DNA of 34,612 nucleotides from Betaproteobacteria bacterium (GTDB lineage Bacteria; Pseudomonadota; Gammaproteobacteria; Burkholderiales; SG8-39), in contig CANKAJ010000042.1 in assembly GCA_947479645.1 (NCBI GenBank), forward strand, positions 1 to 34,612. Reading direction: 5' to 3'. The position numbers were made by a program, and so were the translations under genes. Numbering within the stretch: position 1 is the stretch's first letter; the number at the start of each line of letters is the position of its first letter. This document shows, piece by piece, positions 20,190 through 30,098 of this stretch. The notes beneath the pieces were generated by a model. It was not told where the DNA came from. It made no database searches and was given only the letters and a program-made list of their open reading frames with translations.

Positions 20190-20591
20190 ATGGAAACGCA
20201 GGCTAAGTTGTATGGCGTGAGACTTTCTGCACAAAAAGGTCGTCTGGTTGCTGATCAAGTGCGCGGACTTTCTGTGGAGAGAGCTCTTAATCTTCTTACT
20301 TTTAGCCCCAAGAAAGGGGCGCGCATTATCAAAAAAGTACTTGAATCCGCGATAGCAAATGCTGAACATAATGATGGTGCAGATGTTGATGAGCTTAAAG
20401 TAAAGCGAATTATGGTCGAGCAAGGTACGACATTAAAACGCTTTCAGGCACGCGCCAAGGGTCGTGGAAACAAGATCAGCAAACCCACCTGCCATATTTT
20501 CGTGACTGTCGGTGACGAAGATAAAAAGGCAGGAAAGGTTTCCAAGGTGGGCACGGCGGGCTCGGCCAATCGCCTGAATAGAAAAGGATAA
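20190..20591 (+). CDS. rplV: 50S ribosomal protein L22
   Basis: L22 lines the exit tunnel with a long beta-hairpin. Starting at the ATG at 20190 gives 133 residues beginning [18 protein letters not shown], the N-terminus expected for betaproteobacteria. GGGGG at 20176-20180 is then nine bases upstream. An ATG at 20184 adds Met-Asp only, with a spacing of three bases. [19 protein letters not shown] marks the C-terminal core. About 25 extra Lys/Gly-rich residues follow, beyond the E. coli end (110 residues). Confidence 0.96.
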   Translation: METQAKLYGVRLSAQKGRLVADQVRGLSVERALNLLTFSPKKGARIIKKVLESAIANAEHNDGADVDELKVKRIMVEQGTTLKRFQARAKGRGNKISKPTCHIFVTVGDEDKKAGKVSKVGTAGSANRLNRKG

Positions 20592-20593
20592 CC

Positions 20594-21517
20594 ATGGGAC
20601 AAAAAATTCATCCGATTGGGTTCAGGCTCTCGGTAAATAAGAACTGGAGTTCACGCTGGTTTGCCAACAGCAAGAATTTTCCTGGTATGTTGAATGAGGA
20701 TCTTAAAGTCCGCGCATATCTAAAAAAGAAGCTCTCACACGCATCTGTTGGAAAGGTTGTAATTGAGCGCCCTGCTAAGGATGCTCGCATCACAATACAT
20801 TCTGCCCGACCTGGTGTAGTGATCGGCAAGAAAGGGGAGGACATTGAAGTCATCAAGTCTGACCTTCGCAAACTGTTGGGCGTGCAGATGGTGCATGTCA
20901 ATATCGAAGAAATCAGGAAACCTGAGGTTGATGCGCAGCTGATTGCAGACTCGATTACACAGCAACTTGAAAAGCGCATTATGTTTCGGCGAGCCATGAA
21001 AAGGGCTATGCAAAATGCAATGCGCCTAGGTGCTCAAGGAATTAAGATCATGAGCGCAGGTCGCCTGAATGGTATTGAGATCGCTCGTACCGAATGGTAC
21101 CGTGAAGGGCGTGTGCCACTGCACACTTTGCGCGCCGACATTGACTACGGTGTTTCCGAGGCAAAGACTACTTATGGCATTATTGGCGTCAAGGTTTGGG
21201 TGTACAAGGGAGAGGTTCTGGCAAAGAGCGATCAGTCTTCGTCTCCTGCAGCTCCAGTTGCAGACGACGTGACAGCCGCAAGAAAAATGCGTAAACCACC
21301 ATCTCGCTTATCAGCAAAACCTGAAGATAGGCCTGCAATTGCTGCGGCGCCTGATAGCGAAAAGGGTAAGCCGGCCCGGCGTGCTCCTGCTAGAAAGCCA
21401 GTACCGGGAGAGGTTGCGGTTGTAGCTGATGTACAGCCGAAAGCCACTGTAAAGCGAGTGCGTAAGCCCAAAACGGAGGCTGGCGCACCGCCTGACTCCA
21501 GCGGACAATCCACCTAG
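20594..21517 (+). CDS. rpsC: 30S ribosomal protein S3 with long C-terminal tail
   Basis: S3 lies at the mRNA entry side of the 30S subunit. The core has the KH domain (about 39-107) with the GKKG loop at 79-82 region, and the C-terminal domain with [19 protein letters not shown] and [15 protein letters not shown]. The protein has 307 residues against 233 in E. coli. From about residue 211 it is a low-complexity Ala/Pro/Lys/Arg-rich tail of about 97 residues, with no stop or frameshift needed to explain it. It starts 3 bases after rplV. Confidence 0.98.
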   Translation: MGQKIHPIGFRLSVNKNWSSRWFANSKNFPGMLNEDLKVRAYLKKKLSHASVGKVVIERPAKDARITIHSARPGVVIGKKGEDIEVIKSDLRKLLGVQMVHVNIEEIRKPEVDAQLIADSITQQLEKRIMFRRAMKRAMQNAMRLGAQGIKIMSAGRLNGIEIARTEWYREGRVPLHTLRADIDYGVSEAKTTYGIIGVKVWVYKGEVLAKSDQSSSPAAPVADDVTAARKMRKPPSRLSAKPEDRPAIAAAPDSEKGKPARRAPARKPVPGEVAVVADVQPKATVKRVRKPKTEAGAPPDSSGQST

Positions 21518-21554
21518 TAATCAGCAGTCAGAAACTAGACTGACAGGAAATTAA

Positions 21555-21968
21555 ATGCTCCAGCCAGCACGAACGAAATATCGAAAGCAGCAAAAAGGTC
21601 GCAACAAAGGCGTAGCAGCTCGAGGCACTAAGGTGTCGTTCGGCGAGTTCGGCTTGAAAGCGACGGAACGCGGGCGCCTGACAGCGCGTCAAATTGAAGC
21701 GGCGCGTCGTGCCATGACACGCCATATCAAGCGGGGAGGGCGAGTATTCATCCGCATTTTTCCGGACAAGCCAATTTCCCACAAACCTGCAGAAGTTCGC
21801 ATGGGCGGGGGAAAAGGTAACCCGGAATATTTCGTGGCGGAAATTCGTCCAGGAAATGTTCTTTATGAAATGGACGGAGTTGACGAAAGCACGGCGCGAC
21901 AGGCTTTTGCCTTGGCTGCTGCCAAGCTTCCCCTCAAAACGACTTTTGTATTTAGGTTAGTGGGGTAA
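21555..21968 (+). CDS. rplP: 50S ribosomal protein L16
   Basis: L16 organises the A-site region of the 50S subunit. The 137-residue protein starts [19 protein letters not shown] and contains [20 protein letters not shown] and FPDKPIS. R82 in [11 protein letters not shown] corresponds to the arginine that is hydroxylated in E. coli (R81). AGGAAA precedes the ATG. It is followed by rpmC after 3 bases. Confidence 0.98.
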   Translation: MLQPARTKYRKQQKGRNKGVAARGTKVSFGEFGLKATERGRLTARQIEAARRAMTRHIKRGGRVFIRIFPDKPISHKPAEVRMGGGKGNPEYFVAEIRPGNVLYEMDGVDESTARQAFALAAAKLPLKTTFVFRLVG

Positions 21969-21971
21969 AGG

Positions 21972-22166
21972 ATGAAAGCTAATGAACTGCGTGCCAAAGA
22001 TGCGACGCAACTGAATACTGAACTTGAAGAATTGCTGAAAGCGCAGTTTTCTCTGCGAATGCAGAAAGCAACTCAGCAGTTAACAAACACCAGTCAACTG
22101 AGAAAAGTGCGTCGAGATATTGCTCGAGTCCGTACATTTCTTGCTGAGAAGGTAGTTATCAAATGA
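21972..22166 (+). CDS. rpmC: 50S ribosomal protein L29
   Basis: L29 is a small helical protein at the tunnel exit next to L23. The 64 residues form two helices: [20 protein letters not shown] and a second containing [16 protein letters not shown]. Length is normal. AAAGG lies just before the ATG. Its end overlaps rpsQ in ATGA (22163-22166). Confidence 0.97.
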   Translation: MKANELRAKDATQLNTELEELLKAQFSLRMQKATQQLTNTSQLRKVRRDIARVRTFLAEKVVIK

Positions 22167-22426
22167 GCGAAACAAAAAATACGCGAATACTGACTGGACG
22201 TGTTGTCAGTGACAAGATGGACAAGACTGTAACGGTTTTGATCGAGCGTCGAGTCACTCATCCACTGATTGGGAAGGTGATTACGCGCTCGAAGAAATAT
22301 CACGCTCATGATGAAAAGAATGAGTTTCACGAGGGGGATCTGGTAATGATCGAAGAAACTCGACCAATATCAAAGACCAAAGCTTGGCGTGTTGCGAAGC
22401 TCATTGAGAAATCACGCTCTATTTAA
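22163..22426 (+). CDS. rpsQ: 30S ribosomal protein S17
   Basis: S17 is an OB-fold protein that binds 16S rRNA early in assembly. The 87-residue protein contains [20 protein letters not shown] and [17 protein letters not shown], the family signature. It overlaps rpmC by four bases and is the last gene of the S10 block. A 192-base gap with a promoter follows. Confidence 0.98.
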   Translation: MSETKNTRILTGRVVSDKMDKTVTVLIERRVTHPLIGKVITRSKKYHAHDEKNEFHEGDLVMIEETRPISKTKAWRVAKLIEKSRSI

Positions 22427-22434
22427 ATAAATGT

Positions 22435-22464
22435 TTGCAGTTATAGTTATTATCCAGTTATAAT
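22435..22464 (+). promoter_or_regulatory. Sigma70-type promoter of the spc block
   Basis: TTGCAG (22435-22440) and TATAAT (22459-22464) are 18 bases apart in an AT-rich stretch, within the 22427-22618 gap where no gene is seen. This matches the position of the spc promoter before rplN in E. coli. The two elements sit inside an imperfect inverted repeat: TGCAGTTAT on the left and ATAATTGCA on the right match at eight of nine positions. Confidence 0.65.
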
Positions 22465-22618
22465 TGCAGTCTGCCTAAGAGATGGTCACGAAAGGCCTCA
22501 AGCGCTGTCTGCGCAGTGGTCAATTAAACAGGCTGTGAACTTCCCTGAACGGGGTCCAAAACTGTCGTTTGCAATGAGTTTATCGCTCAGTGCATGATAA
22601 GTTGGAGAAAGAGAAAAT

Positions 22619-22987
22619 ATGATCCAAATGCAAACGGTGCTAGACGTCGCCGATAATACCGGTGCTCGTTCGGTAATGTGTATCAAAGTTCTGGGTGGCT
22701 CAAAGCGCCGATACGCCTCCATTGGTGATGTGATCAAGGTCAGCATTAAAGATGCTGCTCCACGTGGTCGCGTCAAAAAAGGCGAGGTTTATAACGCCGT
22801 GGTCGTGCGCACTGCCAAAGGCGTGCGTCGCGCAGATGGAAGTTTGATCCGATTCGATGCCAATGCTGCAGTTCTCTTGTCTGCCAAAATGGAGCCTATT
22901 GGTACTCGTATTTTCGGGCCGGTTACTCGGGAACTCAGAACTGAGCGCTTCATGAAAATTGTCTCTCTGGCGCCGGAGGTAATCTAA
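22619..22987 (+). CDS. rplN: 50S ribosomal protein L14
   Basis: L14 forms an intersubunit bridge and binds the silencing factor RsfS in bacteria. The 122-residue protein starts [20 protein letters not shown] and includes [20 protein letters not shown] and [25 protein letters not shown] upstream supports the ATG. It is the first gene after the spc promoter. Confidence 0.99.
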   Translation: MIQMQTVLDVADNTGARSVMCIKVLGGSKRRYASIGDVIKVSIKDAAPRGRVKKGEVYNAVVVRTAKGVRRADGSLIRFDANAAVLLSAKMEPIGTRIFGPVTRELRTERFMKIVSLAPEVI

Positions 22988-22989
22988 TA

Positions 22990-23307
22990 ATGGAACGGAT
23001 TCGTAAGGGTGACGAGATTGTTGTCCTCACTGGTCGCGATAAGGGCAAGCGTGGCTCGGTTTTGCGGCGAGTAGATAAAGATCATGTAGTTGTTGAGGGT
23101 ATTAATCGGGTAAAGAAGCATGTAAAGCCCAATCCCATGAAAAATCAGACTGGTGGAATTGTCGATAAAGATATGCCGATTCACATTTCCAATATTGCGC
23201 TGTTTAACCAACAGACACAAAAAGCTGATCGGGTGGGCGTGAAAATTCTTGATGACGGGCGTAAAGTCCGCGTTTTCAAGTCCAATGGTGAGCAGATCGA
23301 CGCCTGA
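22990..23307 (+). CDS. rplX: 50S ribosomal protein L24
   Basis: L24 is an assembly-initiating protein of the 50S subunit with a KOW motif. The 105-residue protein starts [20 protein letters not shown] and includes [15 protein letters not shown]. It starts two bases after the rplN stop. The length matches the family. Confidence 0.98.
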   Translation: MERIRKGDEIVVLTGRDKGKRGSVLRRVDKDHVVVEGINRVKKHVKPNPMKNQTGGIVDKDMPIHISNIALFNQQTQKADRVGVKILDDGRKVRVFKSNGEQIDA

Positions 23308-23326
23308 AGGGGTGGAGGAAGAAATT

Positions 23327-23866
23327 ATGCCGCGCTTACAGCAGTTCTATCTCGAAACAGTCGTACCTGATCTTATGAAAAAGTTCGGGTACAAGACAAA
23401 AATGCAGGCACCGCGTATTCAGAAAATAACATTGAATATGGGTGTTGGCGAGACGGTGCAGGACAAAAAAATTCTTGAGCATGCTGTGGGGGACTTGACC
23501 AAAATTGCGGGTCAGAAGCCAGTTGTTACAAAGGCCAAGAAGTCGATAGCTACATTCAAGGTACGTAAGGACTATCCAGTCGGATGTATGGTGACCCTTC
23601 GCGGTGCGCGGATGTATGAATTTCTGGATCGACTGGTTACTATTGCGATTCCTCGTATCCGCGATTTTCGTGGAATCTCAGGACGTGCTTTCGACGGCCG
23701 AGGCAACTATTCGATGGGAGTAAGGGAGCAAATTATTTTCCCTGAAATCGAATACGATAAGATTGACGCTCTCCGCGGTCTCAATATCAGCATTACTACG
23801 ACGGCGCAATCTGATGATGAAGCTCGAGCGTTGCTCGTCGGATTCAGATTCCCGTTTAAGACTTAA
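23327..23866 (+). CDS. rplE: 50S ribosomal protein L5
   Basis: L5 binds 5S rRNA and contacts S13 across the subunit interface. The ATG at 23327, behind GGAGGAAG, gives 179 residues, the same length as E. coli. A longer frame that overlaps rplX is not supported by homology. Conserved stretches include [29 protein letters not shown] and [19 protein letters not shown]. Confidence 0.98.
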   Translation: MPRLQQFYLETVVPDLMKKFGYKTKMQAPRIQKITLNMGVGETVQDKKILEHAVGDLTKIAGQKPVVTKAKKSIATFKVRKDYPVGCMVTLRGARMYEFLDRLVTIAIPRIRDFRGISGRAFDGRGNYSMGVREQIIFPEIEYDKIDALRGLNISITTTAQSDDEARALLVGFRFPFKT

Positions 23867-23879
23867 GAGGATTGCCAAT

Positions 23880-24185
23880 ATGGCCAAGCTCGCCCTTATC
23901 AACCGCGATGTTAAACGTCGTAAAGTTGTTGCAAAATTCGCAATTAAGCGTGCCGAATTACTTGCTGTTGCCAACGATGTTAATCAAACTGATGACAGTA
24001 GGTTGGAAGCCCGTGCAAAATTTCAGGAGCTTCCACGTAATGCTTCTCCATCTCGACTTCGAAATCGTTGCAGGCTTACCGGACGTCCTCGTGGAGTGTT
24101 TCGCAAGTTCGGTCTGGGGCGTAGTAAGTTGCGGGAAATCGCTATGCGAGGCGAGATTCCAGGTATGACCAAGGCTAGCTGGTAA
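23880..24185 (+). CDS. rpsN: 30S ribosomal protein S14 (long, zinc-free form)
   Basis: S14 is a 30S head protein. The ATG at 23880, behind AGAGG (23866-23870), gives 101 residues, starting [17 protein letters not shown] and ending with [20 protein letters not shown]. The long C-minus form lacks the two CXXC zinc pairs, as in E. coli. A longer open frame reading back into rplE is an artefact of overlap. Confidence 0.98.
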   Translation: MAKLALINRDVKRRKVVAKFAIKRAELLAVANDVNQTDDSRLEARAKFQELPRNASPSRLRNRCRLTGRPRGVFRKFGLGRSKLREIAMRGEIPGMTKASW

Positions 24186-24194
24186 GGAGAACCT

Positions 24195-24590
24195 ATGAGC
24201 ATGACCGATCCCATCGCCGACATGTTGACGCGTATTCGTAACGCGCAAATGGTTGGCAAAGCAAATGTATCCATGCCCTCTTCCAAGTTGAAGTTGGCAA
24301 TTGCTCAAGTACTCAAGGATGAAGGCTACGTTGACGGCTTTAACCGTCAAGAAAATAGCGGCAAGCCTGAATTGCAGATTATCCTCAAGTATTACGCTGG
24401 TGAACCCGTGATTGAAAAAATTGAGAGAGTATCTCGCCCTGGACTTCGAATTTACAAGGGGCGTGATGATATTCCCAAAGTGATGAATGGTCTGGGTGTT
24501 GCCATTGTCTCTACATCGCGTGGCGTAATGACTGATCGCAAGGCTCGAGCCACTGGTGTTGGTGGTGAAGTCTTGTGCATCGTGGCGTAG
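24195..24590 (+). CDS. rpsH: 30S ribosomal protein S8
   Basis: S8 binds the central domain of 16S rRNA and in E. coli represses the spc operon by binding mRNA near rplE. The 131-residue protein starts [18 protein letters not shown] and ends with [27 protein letters not shown] lies before the ATG. The length is normal (130 in E. coli). Confidence 0.98.
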   Translation: MSMTDPIADMLTRIRNAQMVGKANVSMPSSKLKLAIAQVLKDEGYVDGFNRQENSGKPELQIILKYYAGEPVIEKIERVSRPGLRIYKGRDDIPKVMNGLGVAIVSTSRGVMTDRKARATGVGGEVLCIVA

Positions 24591-24600
24591 TGGAGGATCC

Positions 24601-25134
24601 ATGTCTCGTATAGGAAAGAATCCCGTCTCTGTTCCAAAGGGAGTGGAAGTTACCATCTCCGCAGAACAGGTGTCTGTTAAGGGGCCATTAGGTGTACTTA
24701 CCCAGCGCCTTAGTAGCGTGGTTAAGTTAACCCATGAAAATGAGAGTCTCTTGTTTGCGGCTGCCAATGAATCTTATGAGGCAAATGCAATGTCAGGAAC
24801 ACTTCGGGCTCTGGTTGCCAATATGGTGACTGGGGTTACAAAAGGGTTTGAGCGAAAACTGACCTTAGTGGGTGTTGGGTACAGAGCCCAGGCGCAGGGT
24901 GATAAGCTTAATCTGGCTCTGGGTTTTTCGCATCCCGTGGTTCATGTCATGCCCACAGGAATAAAAGTTGAAACACCTACTCAAACCGAGATTTTGATCA
25001 AGGGTGTGGACAAACAACTCGTTGGTAAGGTTGCTTCAGAAATCCGTGCGGTACGTCCTCCTGAGCCTTATAAGGGCAAGGGAGTTAGATATGCCAATGA
25101 GACTGTTATTATTAAAGAGACAAAGAAGAAGTAG
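24601..25134 (+). CDS. rplF: 50S ribosomal protein L6
   Basis: L6 lies near the sarcin-ricin loop and factor-binding site. The ATG at 24601, behind TGGAGG, gives 177 residues, equal to E. coli. It contains [16 protein letters not shown], the central LVGVGYRAQ and the C-terminal signature [16 protein letters not shown]. Both L6 repeat domains are complete. Confidence 0.98.
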   Translation: MSRIGKNPVSVPKGVEVTISAEQVSVKGPLGVLTQRLSSVVKLTHENESLLFAAANESYEANAMSGTLRALVANMVTGVTKGFERKLTLVGVGYRAQAQGDKLNLALGFSHPVVHVMPTGIKVETPTQTEILIKGVDKQLVGKVASEIRAVRPPEPYKGKGVRYANETVIIKETKKK

Positions 25135-25146
25135 GGATGCCAAGCC

Positions 25147-25503
25147 ATGATTGACAAAAATATCTCACGGTTGAGGCGCGCTGCCAAAACTAGGATCAAG
25201 ATTCAGCAACTGAAGACGGCCCGCCTAGCTGTGCATAGAACGAACACTCACATCTATGCACAACTTGTTTCTACCGACGGGGCCCGGATTCTTACCAGTG
25301 CATCCACGGTAGAAAAAGATGTACGTATCACTATACCTAATGGCGGGAACGTAGCAGCAGCTGCTGCTGTTGGTAAGCGGATTGCCGAGAAAGCTAAGAG
25401 TCTTGGTATAGAGACCGTGGCGTTTGATCGCTCCGGATATAAGTTTCATGGTCGGGTCAAGGCGCTGGCGGAAGCCGCGCGTGAAGCCGGCTTGAAGTTC
25501 TAA
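25147..25503 (+). CDS. rplR: 50S ribosomal protein L18
   Basis: L18 brings 5S rRNA to the 50S subunit with L5. The 118-residue protein contains [32 protein letters not shown] and the C-terminal [20 protein letters not shown]. The N-terminal region is rich in Arg and Lys, as usual. It lies 12 bases after rplF and 12 before rpsE. Confidence 0.98.
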   Translation: MIDKNISRLRRAAKTRIKIQQLKTARLAVHRTNTHIYAQLVSTDGARILTSASTVEKDVRITIPNGGNVAAAAAVGKRIAEKAKSLGIETVAFDRSGYKFHGRVKALAEAAREAGLKF

Positions 25504-25515
25504 GCGAGGTCCAAG

Positions 25516-26037
25516 ATGGCAAGGATGCAGCCCAGAATGCAGTCCGGCGATGATCGCCAGGACGGTTTAAAGGAAAAGATGGTAGCAGTGAACCGCGTCA
25601 CCAAGGTGGTGAAAGGCGGTCGCGTGATGGGATTCGCGGCGTTGACGGTGGTAGGCGACGGCGATGGCGGTATCGGCATGGGTAAGGGCAAAGCGCGAGA
25701 GGTACCAGTAGCGATGCAAAAGTCTTTTGATGAAGCGCGTCGTAGGCTTTTCCGTGTCAAATTAAAGAAAGGCACCTTGCATCATGCTGTTATCGGTCGC
25801 CATGGCGCCTCTACAGTTATCATGCAACCGGCTTCTGATGGTACAGGAATTATTGCTGGAGGCCCCATGCGTGCTGTATTTGAAGTGATGGGTGTGACGA
25901 ATGTTCTTGCAAAGATTGTTGGGTCCACGAATCCCTACAATGTTGTGCGAGCCACGCTGGATGGTTTGAAGCGCATGAACACTCCGGCTGAGGTTGCTGC
26001 TAAGCGCGGCAAGACAATCGCTGATATCACTACCTGA
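25516..26037 (+). CDS. rpsE: 30S ribosomal protein S5
   Basis: S5 lies at the mRNA entry site and contributes to accuracy. The 173-residue protein has [16 protein letters not shown], with the loop residues K33, G34 and G35 matching the E. coli spectinomycin site in unchanged form. [18 protein letters not shown] and the C-terminal [13 protein letters not shown] follow. Start and length match the family. Confidence 0.98.
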   Translation: MARMQPRMQSGDDRQDGLKEKMVAVNRVTKVVKGGRVMGFAALTVVGDGDGGIGMGKGKAREVPVAMQKSFDEARRRLFRVKLKKGTLHHAVIGRHGASTVIMQPASDGTGIIAGGPMRAVFEVMGVTNVLAKIVGSTNPYNVVRATLDGLKRMNTPAEVAAKRGKTIADITT

Positions 26038-26057
26038 TCAGGCTTGGAGCGTTATAT

Positions 26058-26237
26058 ATGGAAAATAAGATCAAGGTGACTTTGATAAAGAGCCCTATTG
26101 GTTGCAAGCAGGCCCATCGGGCCACTGTGCGCGGCTTGGGTTTGCGGCGTATTAATCAGACAGTAGAACTTGTCGCAACACCTCAGGTGCGAGGCATGAT
26201 TCTTACGGTAAATTATCTCGTTCGTGCAGAAGGTTGA
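26058..26237 (+). CDS. rpmD: 50S ribosomal protein L30
   Basis: This is a short gene of 59 codons between rpsE and rplO. The product starts [20 protein letters not shown] and has [18 protein letters not shown], the bacterial L30 core. TTGGAG lies about eight bases before the ATG. The order rpsE-rpmD-rplO is standard, which strengthens the call despite the small size. Confidence 0.97.
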   Translation: MENKIKVTLIKSPIGCKQAHRATVRGLGLRRINQTVELVATPQVRGMILTVNYLVRAEG

Positions 26238-26248
26238 GTGAGGAACGT

Positions 26249-26731
26249 ATGGAACTGAATACCATAAAACCTGCTGCTGGTGCCAAGCGTCCTCGTCGAC
26301 GTGTCGGTCGCGGTATAGGATCGGGTTTGGGAAAGACCGCGGGTCGTGGTCATAAAGGACAGAAGTCACGCTCTGGTGGTTTTCATAAAGTAGGATTTGA
26401 AGGAGGACAGATGCCGCTTCAGCGTCGACTTCCTAAGAGAGGTTTTGCTTCTCATCGTCACTCTGAAGAAGTGCGGCTTTCGGATCTTGCGACGGTTAGT
26501 AGTGATCAAATAGATATAGCTGCACTCAAGGCAAAAGGTCTTGTCAGCATTAGGGCCCTGCAAGTCAAAGTGATTCTCTCCGGTGAACTATCCCGGAAAA
26601 TCAACACTATTGGTCTGAGTGTGACAAAGGGAGCCAGAGCCGCAATCGAGGCCGCTGGTGGTACCGTGACTGAGATTATTGTCGAGCCTACAGTTCGTAA
26701 ATTGCCTAAGAAGGAAAAGCCAAAGGCCTAA
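26249..26731 (+). CDS. rplO: 50S ribosomal protein L15
   Basis: L15 is a late-assembly protein of the 50S subunit. The ATG at 26249, behind GAGG (26240-26243), gives 160 residues starting [20 protein letters not shown]. It has the Gly-rich [20 protein letters not shown] and [15 protein letters not shown] stretches. A TTG at 26234 overlapping the rpmD stop could add five residues, but the ATG is better placed. Confidence 0.98.
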   Translation: MELNTIKPAAGAKRPRRRVGRGIGSGLGKTAGRGHKGQKSRSGGFHKVGFEGGQMPLQRRLPKRGFASHRHSEEVRLSDLATVSSDQIDIAALKAKGLVSIRALQVKVILSGELSRKINTIGLSVTKGARAAIEAAGGTVTEIIVEPTVRKLPKKEKPKA

Positions 26732-26750
26732 GGTCTTTGCGAGCTGAAGA

Positions 26751-28076
26751 ATGGCAATTGTCAACCCACAACTCGGTAAAGCCGGCAAATACGGAGACCT
26801 TAAAAAGAGGTTGTTCTTTTTGCTGGGGGCGTTAGTTGTTTTCCGTGTTGGTGCTCACATTCCTGTTCCTGGGATAGACCCTGCAAAGCTTGCAGAACTT
26901 TTTCAGGGTCAGCAAGGCGGAATACTGGGATTGTTTAATATGTTTTCAGGCGGAGCGTTGTCACGCTTTACCATTTTTGCATTGGGAATAATGCCGTATA
27001 TTTCGGCGTCAATAATCATGCAGTTGATGTCGGCAGTTTCCCCGCAACTAGAGTCGCTTAAGAAGGAAGGCCAGTCGGGTCAGCGTAAGATTACTCAATA
27101 CACCCGATATGGCACTGTGCTTTTGGCACTTTTTCAGGCAACTGGCATTTCTATAGCGCTTGAGTCTCAAGCGGGCCTTGTAATGGACGCGGGCTTAATG
27201 TTCCGGTTTACGACTGTGGTGACGCTGGTCACAGGTACTATGTTTCTGATGTGGCTTGGAGAGCAGGTGACTGAGCGTGGATTAGGCAATGGAATATCGA
27301 TAATTATATTTGCCGGAATTGCTGCAGGATTGCCGAACTCTATTGCCGGTTTATTGGAGTTGGTGCGCACAGGGGCTATGCATCCTTTCACTGCGCTAAT
27401 GGTTACGGTTGCGGTTGTTCTTGTAACATGGGGTGTCTGTTTTGTTGAGCGTGGGCAACGAAAAATTCTGGTGAATTATGCCAAACGTCAAGTCGGAAAC
27501 AAGATATATGGTGGCCAGACATCGCATCTTCCGTTCAAGTTAAATATGGCTGGAGTTATACCTCCGATTTTCGCGAGCTCAATCATATTATTTCCAGCAA
27601 CACTGGCTGGCTGGTTTGGTACCAATGAGGGTGTATATTGGCTGAAGGACATTGCGGCTACTCTGTCTCCTGGACAGCCCATTTATGTTCTGCTTTACAT
27701 GAGTGCTATTGTGTTCTTTTGTTTTTTCTACACAGCTTTGCAATACAACCCCAAGGAAACTGCAGATAACCTGAAAAAGTCAGGTGCGTTTGTGCCTGGG
27801 ATACGTCCGGGTGATCAGACAGCTAAATACTTGGAGCGTATCTTGATGCGTCTCACTCTGGCAGGTGCCATATACGTTGCTTTGGTTTGTCTTTTACCCG
27901 AATTCCTTATTCTCAAGTGGAATGTTCCCTTTTATTTTGGTGGGACTTCTTTGCTAATTATTGTTGTAGTTACCATGGATTTCATGGCACAGGTACAGGC
28001 TTACGTGATGACTCATCAGTACGAAAGCCTGCTCAAGAAGGCTAATTTTAAGGGCGCGGGTTTTCCCGCCCGATAG
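26751..28076 (+). CDS. secY: Preprotein translocase subunit SecY
   Basis: SecY is the channel of the SecYEG translocon in the inner membrane. The 441-residue protein has ten hydrophobic segments, the conserved start of the first ([20 protein letters not shown]), the Gly/Phe plug region ([18 protein letters not shown]) and the cytosolic loops with [12 protein letters not shown] and [16 protein letters not shown]. The C-terminus [12 protein letters not shown] is typical. Its partner secE lies at 256-633. The ribosome binding site is weak (GCTGAAGA). Confidence 0.98.
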   Translation: MAIVNPQLGKAGKYGDLKKRLFFLLGALVVFRVGAHIPVPGIDPAKLAELFQGQQGGILGLFNMFSGGALSRFTIFALGIMPYISASIIMQLMSAVSPQLESLKKEGQSGQRKITQYTRYGTVLLALFQATGISIALESQAGLVMDAGLMFRFTTVVTLVTGTMFLMWLGEQVTERGLGNGISIIIFAGIAAGLPNSIAGLLELVRTGAMHPFTALMVTVAVVLVTWGVCFVERGQRKILVNYAKRQVGNKIYGGQTSHLPFKLNMAGVIPPIFASSIILFPATLAGWFGTNEGVYWLKDIAATLSPGQPIYVLLYMSAIVFFCFFYTALQYNPKETADNLKKSGAFVPGIRPGDQTAKYLERILMRLTLAGAIYVALVCLLPEFLILKWNVPFYFGGTSLLIIVVVTMDFMAQVQAYVMTHQYESLLKKANFKGAGFPAR

Positions 28077-28100
28077 ACTGGATCGGACCCAAGCGGGGAT

Positions 28101-28319
28101 ATGTCCAAAGAAGACGTGATCCAGATGCAGGGAGAGATTGTAGACAATCTGCCCAACGCAACTTTTCGAGTAAAACTCGAAAACGGCCACATTGTTTTAG
28201 GGCACATTTCAGGAAAAATGCGCATGCACTACATTCGCATTCTTCCGGGAGACAAGGTGACGGTTGAAATGACGCCTTATGACCTTACGCGTGGTCGTAT
28301 TGTTTTTAGGGTGAAGTGA
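28101..28319 (+). CDS. infA: Translation initiation factor IF-1
   Basis: IF-1 blocks the ribosomal A site during initiation. The 72-residue S1-fold protein starts [20 protein letters not shown] and has [20 protein letters not shown] and [17 protein letters not shown]. Its place between secY and rpmJ is typical of betaproteobacteria and differs from E. coli, where infA is elsewhere. Confidence 0.98.
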   Translation: MSKEDVIQMQGEIVDNLPNATFRVKLENGHIVLGHISGKMRMHYIRILPGDKVTVEMTPYDLTRGRIVFRVK

Positions 28320-28363
28320 GTGAGTCATACAGTTGCTACAGGATTAATGAAGGAGAGTTTGCA

Positions 28364-28477
28364 ATGAAAGTACTAACTTCGGTAAAGAAAATCTGTCGTA
28401 ATTGCAAAGTAATACGCAGGCACGGAGTGGTGCGAATTATTTGCACCGATCCGCGGCACAAGCAGCGTCAAGGCTGA
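28364..28477 (+). CDS. rpmJ: 50S ribosomal protein L36 (zinc form)
   Basis: This gene of 37 codons encodes [20 protein letters not shown] and ends with KQRQG. C11, C14, C27 and H32 form the zinc site of the C-plus form of L36. AGGAGAG lies about eight bases before the ATG. L36 fills a gap between rRNA helices in the 50S subunit. The sequence and the position after infA make the call firm despite its size. Confidence 0.97.
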   Translation: MKVLTSVKKICRNCKVIRRHGVVRIICTDPRHKQRQG

Positions 28478-28482
28478 ATCGG

Positions 28483-28524
28483 ATACCACTAAATGTGGTA
28501 TTGCGACCAAATACACGCTATAAT
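28483..28524 (+). promoter_or_regulatory. Hairpin and possible -10 element upstream of rpsM
   Basis: ATACCAC (28483-28489) pairs perfectly with GTGGTAT (28495-28501) over five bases, six bases after the rpmJ stop. TATAAT follows at 28519-28524, but no good -35 lies 16-18 bases before it. This may be the start of the alpha block, where E. coli uses an S4-binding leader ahead of rpsM. I could not match the E. coli pseudoknot. Confidence 0.35.
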
Positions 28525-28571
28525 CTCAGGTTTCGCTTTTCGGGCGAAGCCTATTTGGATGGAGTAACCGA

Positions 28572-28952
28572 ATGGCCCGCATTGCAGGGGTAAATATCCC
28601 AAACCATCAGCACGCTGAGATTGCGCTTCAGGCTATTTACGGCGTAGGTAAAACTCGTGCACAAGCTATTTGTGATTCAGCTGGAATAGGCAAAAGTTCC
28701 AAGATCAAGGACTTGTCTGAAGCTGACATGGAAAAGTTGCGTATCGAAGTTTCAAAGATCACCGTTGAAGGGGATCTGCGACGTGAAGTTTCCATGAACA
28801 TTAAACGGCTGATGGACCTTGGCTGTTATCGTGGAACCCGCCATCGCAAAGGGTTGCCGGCTCGCGGGCAACGTACTCGTACTAACGCACGTACTCGCAA
28901 GGGCCCGCGCAAGGCAGCGATAAAGCTACAGTCGGCACCAGGTAAGACTTAA
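28572..28952 (+). CDS. rpsM: 30S ribosomal protein S13
   Basis: S13 lies in the 30S head and touches the P-site tRNA and L5. The 126-residue protein starts [20 protein letters not shown] and has [29 protein letters not shown] leads into the basic C-terminal tail, which is slightly longer than in E. coli (118). GGATGGAG lies before the ATG. Confidence 0.98.
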   Translation: MARIAGVNIPNHQHAEIALQAIYGVGKTRAQAICDSAGIGKSSKIKDLSEADMEKLRIEVSKITVEGDLRREVSMNIKRLMDLGCYRGTRHRKGLPARGQRTRTNARTRKGPRKAAIKLQSAPGKT

Positions 28953-28995
28953 GCCGCTAGTCGCACTTTACCGGATATCACAGGAATAAACGAAT

Positions 28996-29400
28996 ATGGC
29001 CAAGCAGCCTACCGCACCCGCAGCAACGCGCGCCCGCAAAAAGGTGAAGAAGAATGTCGCCGAGGGTATTGCGCATATACATGCTTCATTTAATAACACG
29101 ATTGTCACCATAACTGACCGTCAAGGTAATGCTCTTTCTTGGGCAACTTCCGGTGCTGCAGGATTCAAAGGCTCGCGTAAATCAACTCCGTTTGCTGCTC
29201 AGGTTGCTGCAGAACAGGCCGGACGCGGTGCACAGGAGTGTGGAGTCAAGAATCTGGAAGTTCGCATTAAAGGCCCCGGTCCTGGTCGTGAGTCGGCAGT
29301 GCGCGCTTTAAATGGGCTTGGTCTCAAAATTACAAGCATCGCCGACGTTACGCCGGTCCCACATAACGGCTGTCGCCCACCCAAGCGGCGCCGGATTTAG
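28996..29400 (+). CDS. rpsK: 30S ribosomal protein S11
   Basis: S11 lies on the platform of the 30S subunit near the E site. The 134-residue protein has a basic N-terminus, then [35 protein letters not shown] and [15 protein letters not shown], ending [11 protein letters not shown]. Length is near the E. coli value (129). It lies in the standard rpsM-rpsK-rpsD order. Confidence 0.98.
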   Translation: MAKQPTAPAATRARKKVKKNVAEGIAHIHASFNNTIVTITDRQGNALSWATSGAAGFKGSRKSTPFAAQVAAEQAGRGAQECGVKNLEVRIKGPGPGRESAVRALNGLGLKITSIADVTPVPHNGCRPPKRRRI

Positions 29401-29420
29401 TCGAAGTACGAGAGGAATTC

Positions 29421-30050
29421 ATGGCCCGCAATCTCGATCCAAAGTGCCGTCAGTGCCGTCGCGAGGGAGAAAAACTTTTCCTCAAAGGTGAGAAATGTTT
29501 CACCGACAAGTGCGCGATTGAGCGGCGTAGTTATGCTCCTGGTCAGCATGGCCAGAAAAGTGGTGCCCGTTTGTCTGATTTTGGCAAACAGCTGCGCGAG
29601 AAACAGAAAATGCGTCGCGTGTATGGCCTTCTGGAAGGACAATTCCGGCGAGTCTACGCTGAAGCAGATCGTCGAAAGGGTGTCGTTGGTGAGAACTTAT
29701 TACAAGTTCTTGAATCCCGCCTTGATACTGTTTCTTACCGTATGGGGTTCGGTGCTAGTCGTACTGAGGCTCGGCAGGTTGTGCGTCACAATGCCATTCT
29801 AGTCAACGGTCGTCGTGTAAACATTCCTTCGTATCAGGTTAAGCCAGGTGATGTGGTTGAAGTGGCGGAGAAGGCCAAGGCTCATTTGAGAATTAAGGCC
29901 GCGGCTGAAGCTGCGGAGTCGCGCGGATTTCCTGATTGGATTGAAGTTGATATTAAGACCCTCAAGGGAAAATTTAAGGCGCTGCCGCTGCGTAGCGAGC
30001 TACCTTCAAACATAAATGAGAGTCTTGTTGTCGAGTTGTATTCGAAGTAA
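29421..30050 (+). CDS. rpsD: 30S ribosomal protein S4 (zinc-binding form)
   Basis: S4 starts assembly of the 30S body and often represses the alpha operon. The 209-residue protein has C9, C12, C26 and C31 in the spacing C-X2-C-X13-C-X4-C, the C-plus form known from Thermus. E. coli S4 lacks this set. The S4 RNA-binding domain ([20 protein letters not shown]) and C-terminal [11 protein letters not shown] are normal. GAGAGGAA precedes the ATG. Confidence 0.98.
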   Translation: MARNLDPKCRQCRREGEKLFLKGEKCFTDKCAIERRSYAPGQHGQKSGARLSDFGKQLREKQKMRRVYGLLEGQFRRVYAEADRRKGVVGENLLQVLESRLDTVSYRMGFGASRTEARQVVRHNAILVNGRRVNIPSYQVKPGDVVEVAEKAKAHLRIKAAAEAAESRGFPDWIEVDIKTLKGKFKALPLRSELPSNINESLVVELYSK

Positions 30051-30098
30051 TCCGCGAAGAAATCTTGAAGTTACCTGTTTGATCAGGGGAAAGCGTAT

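Noticed and set aside
28402-28593. Open frame of 63 codons across rpmJ and the rpsM leader
   Set aside because: It overlaps rpmJ out of frame and runs over a hairpin and a likely promoter; no family is recognisable.
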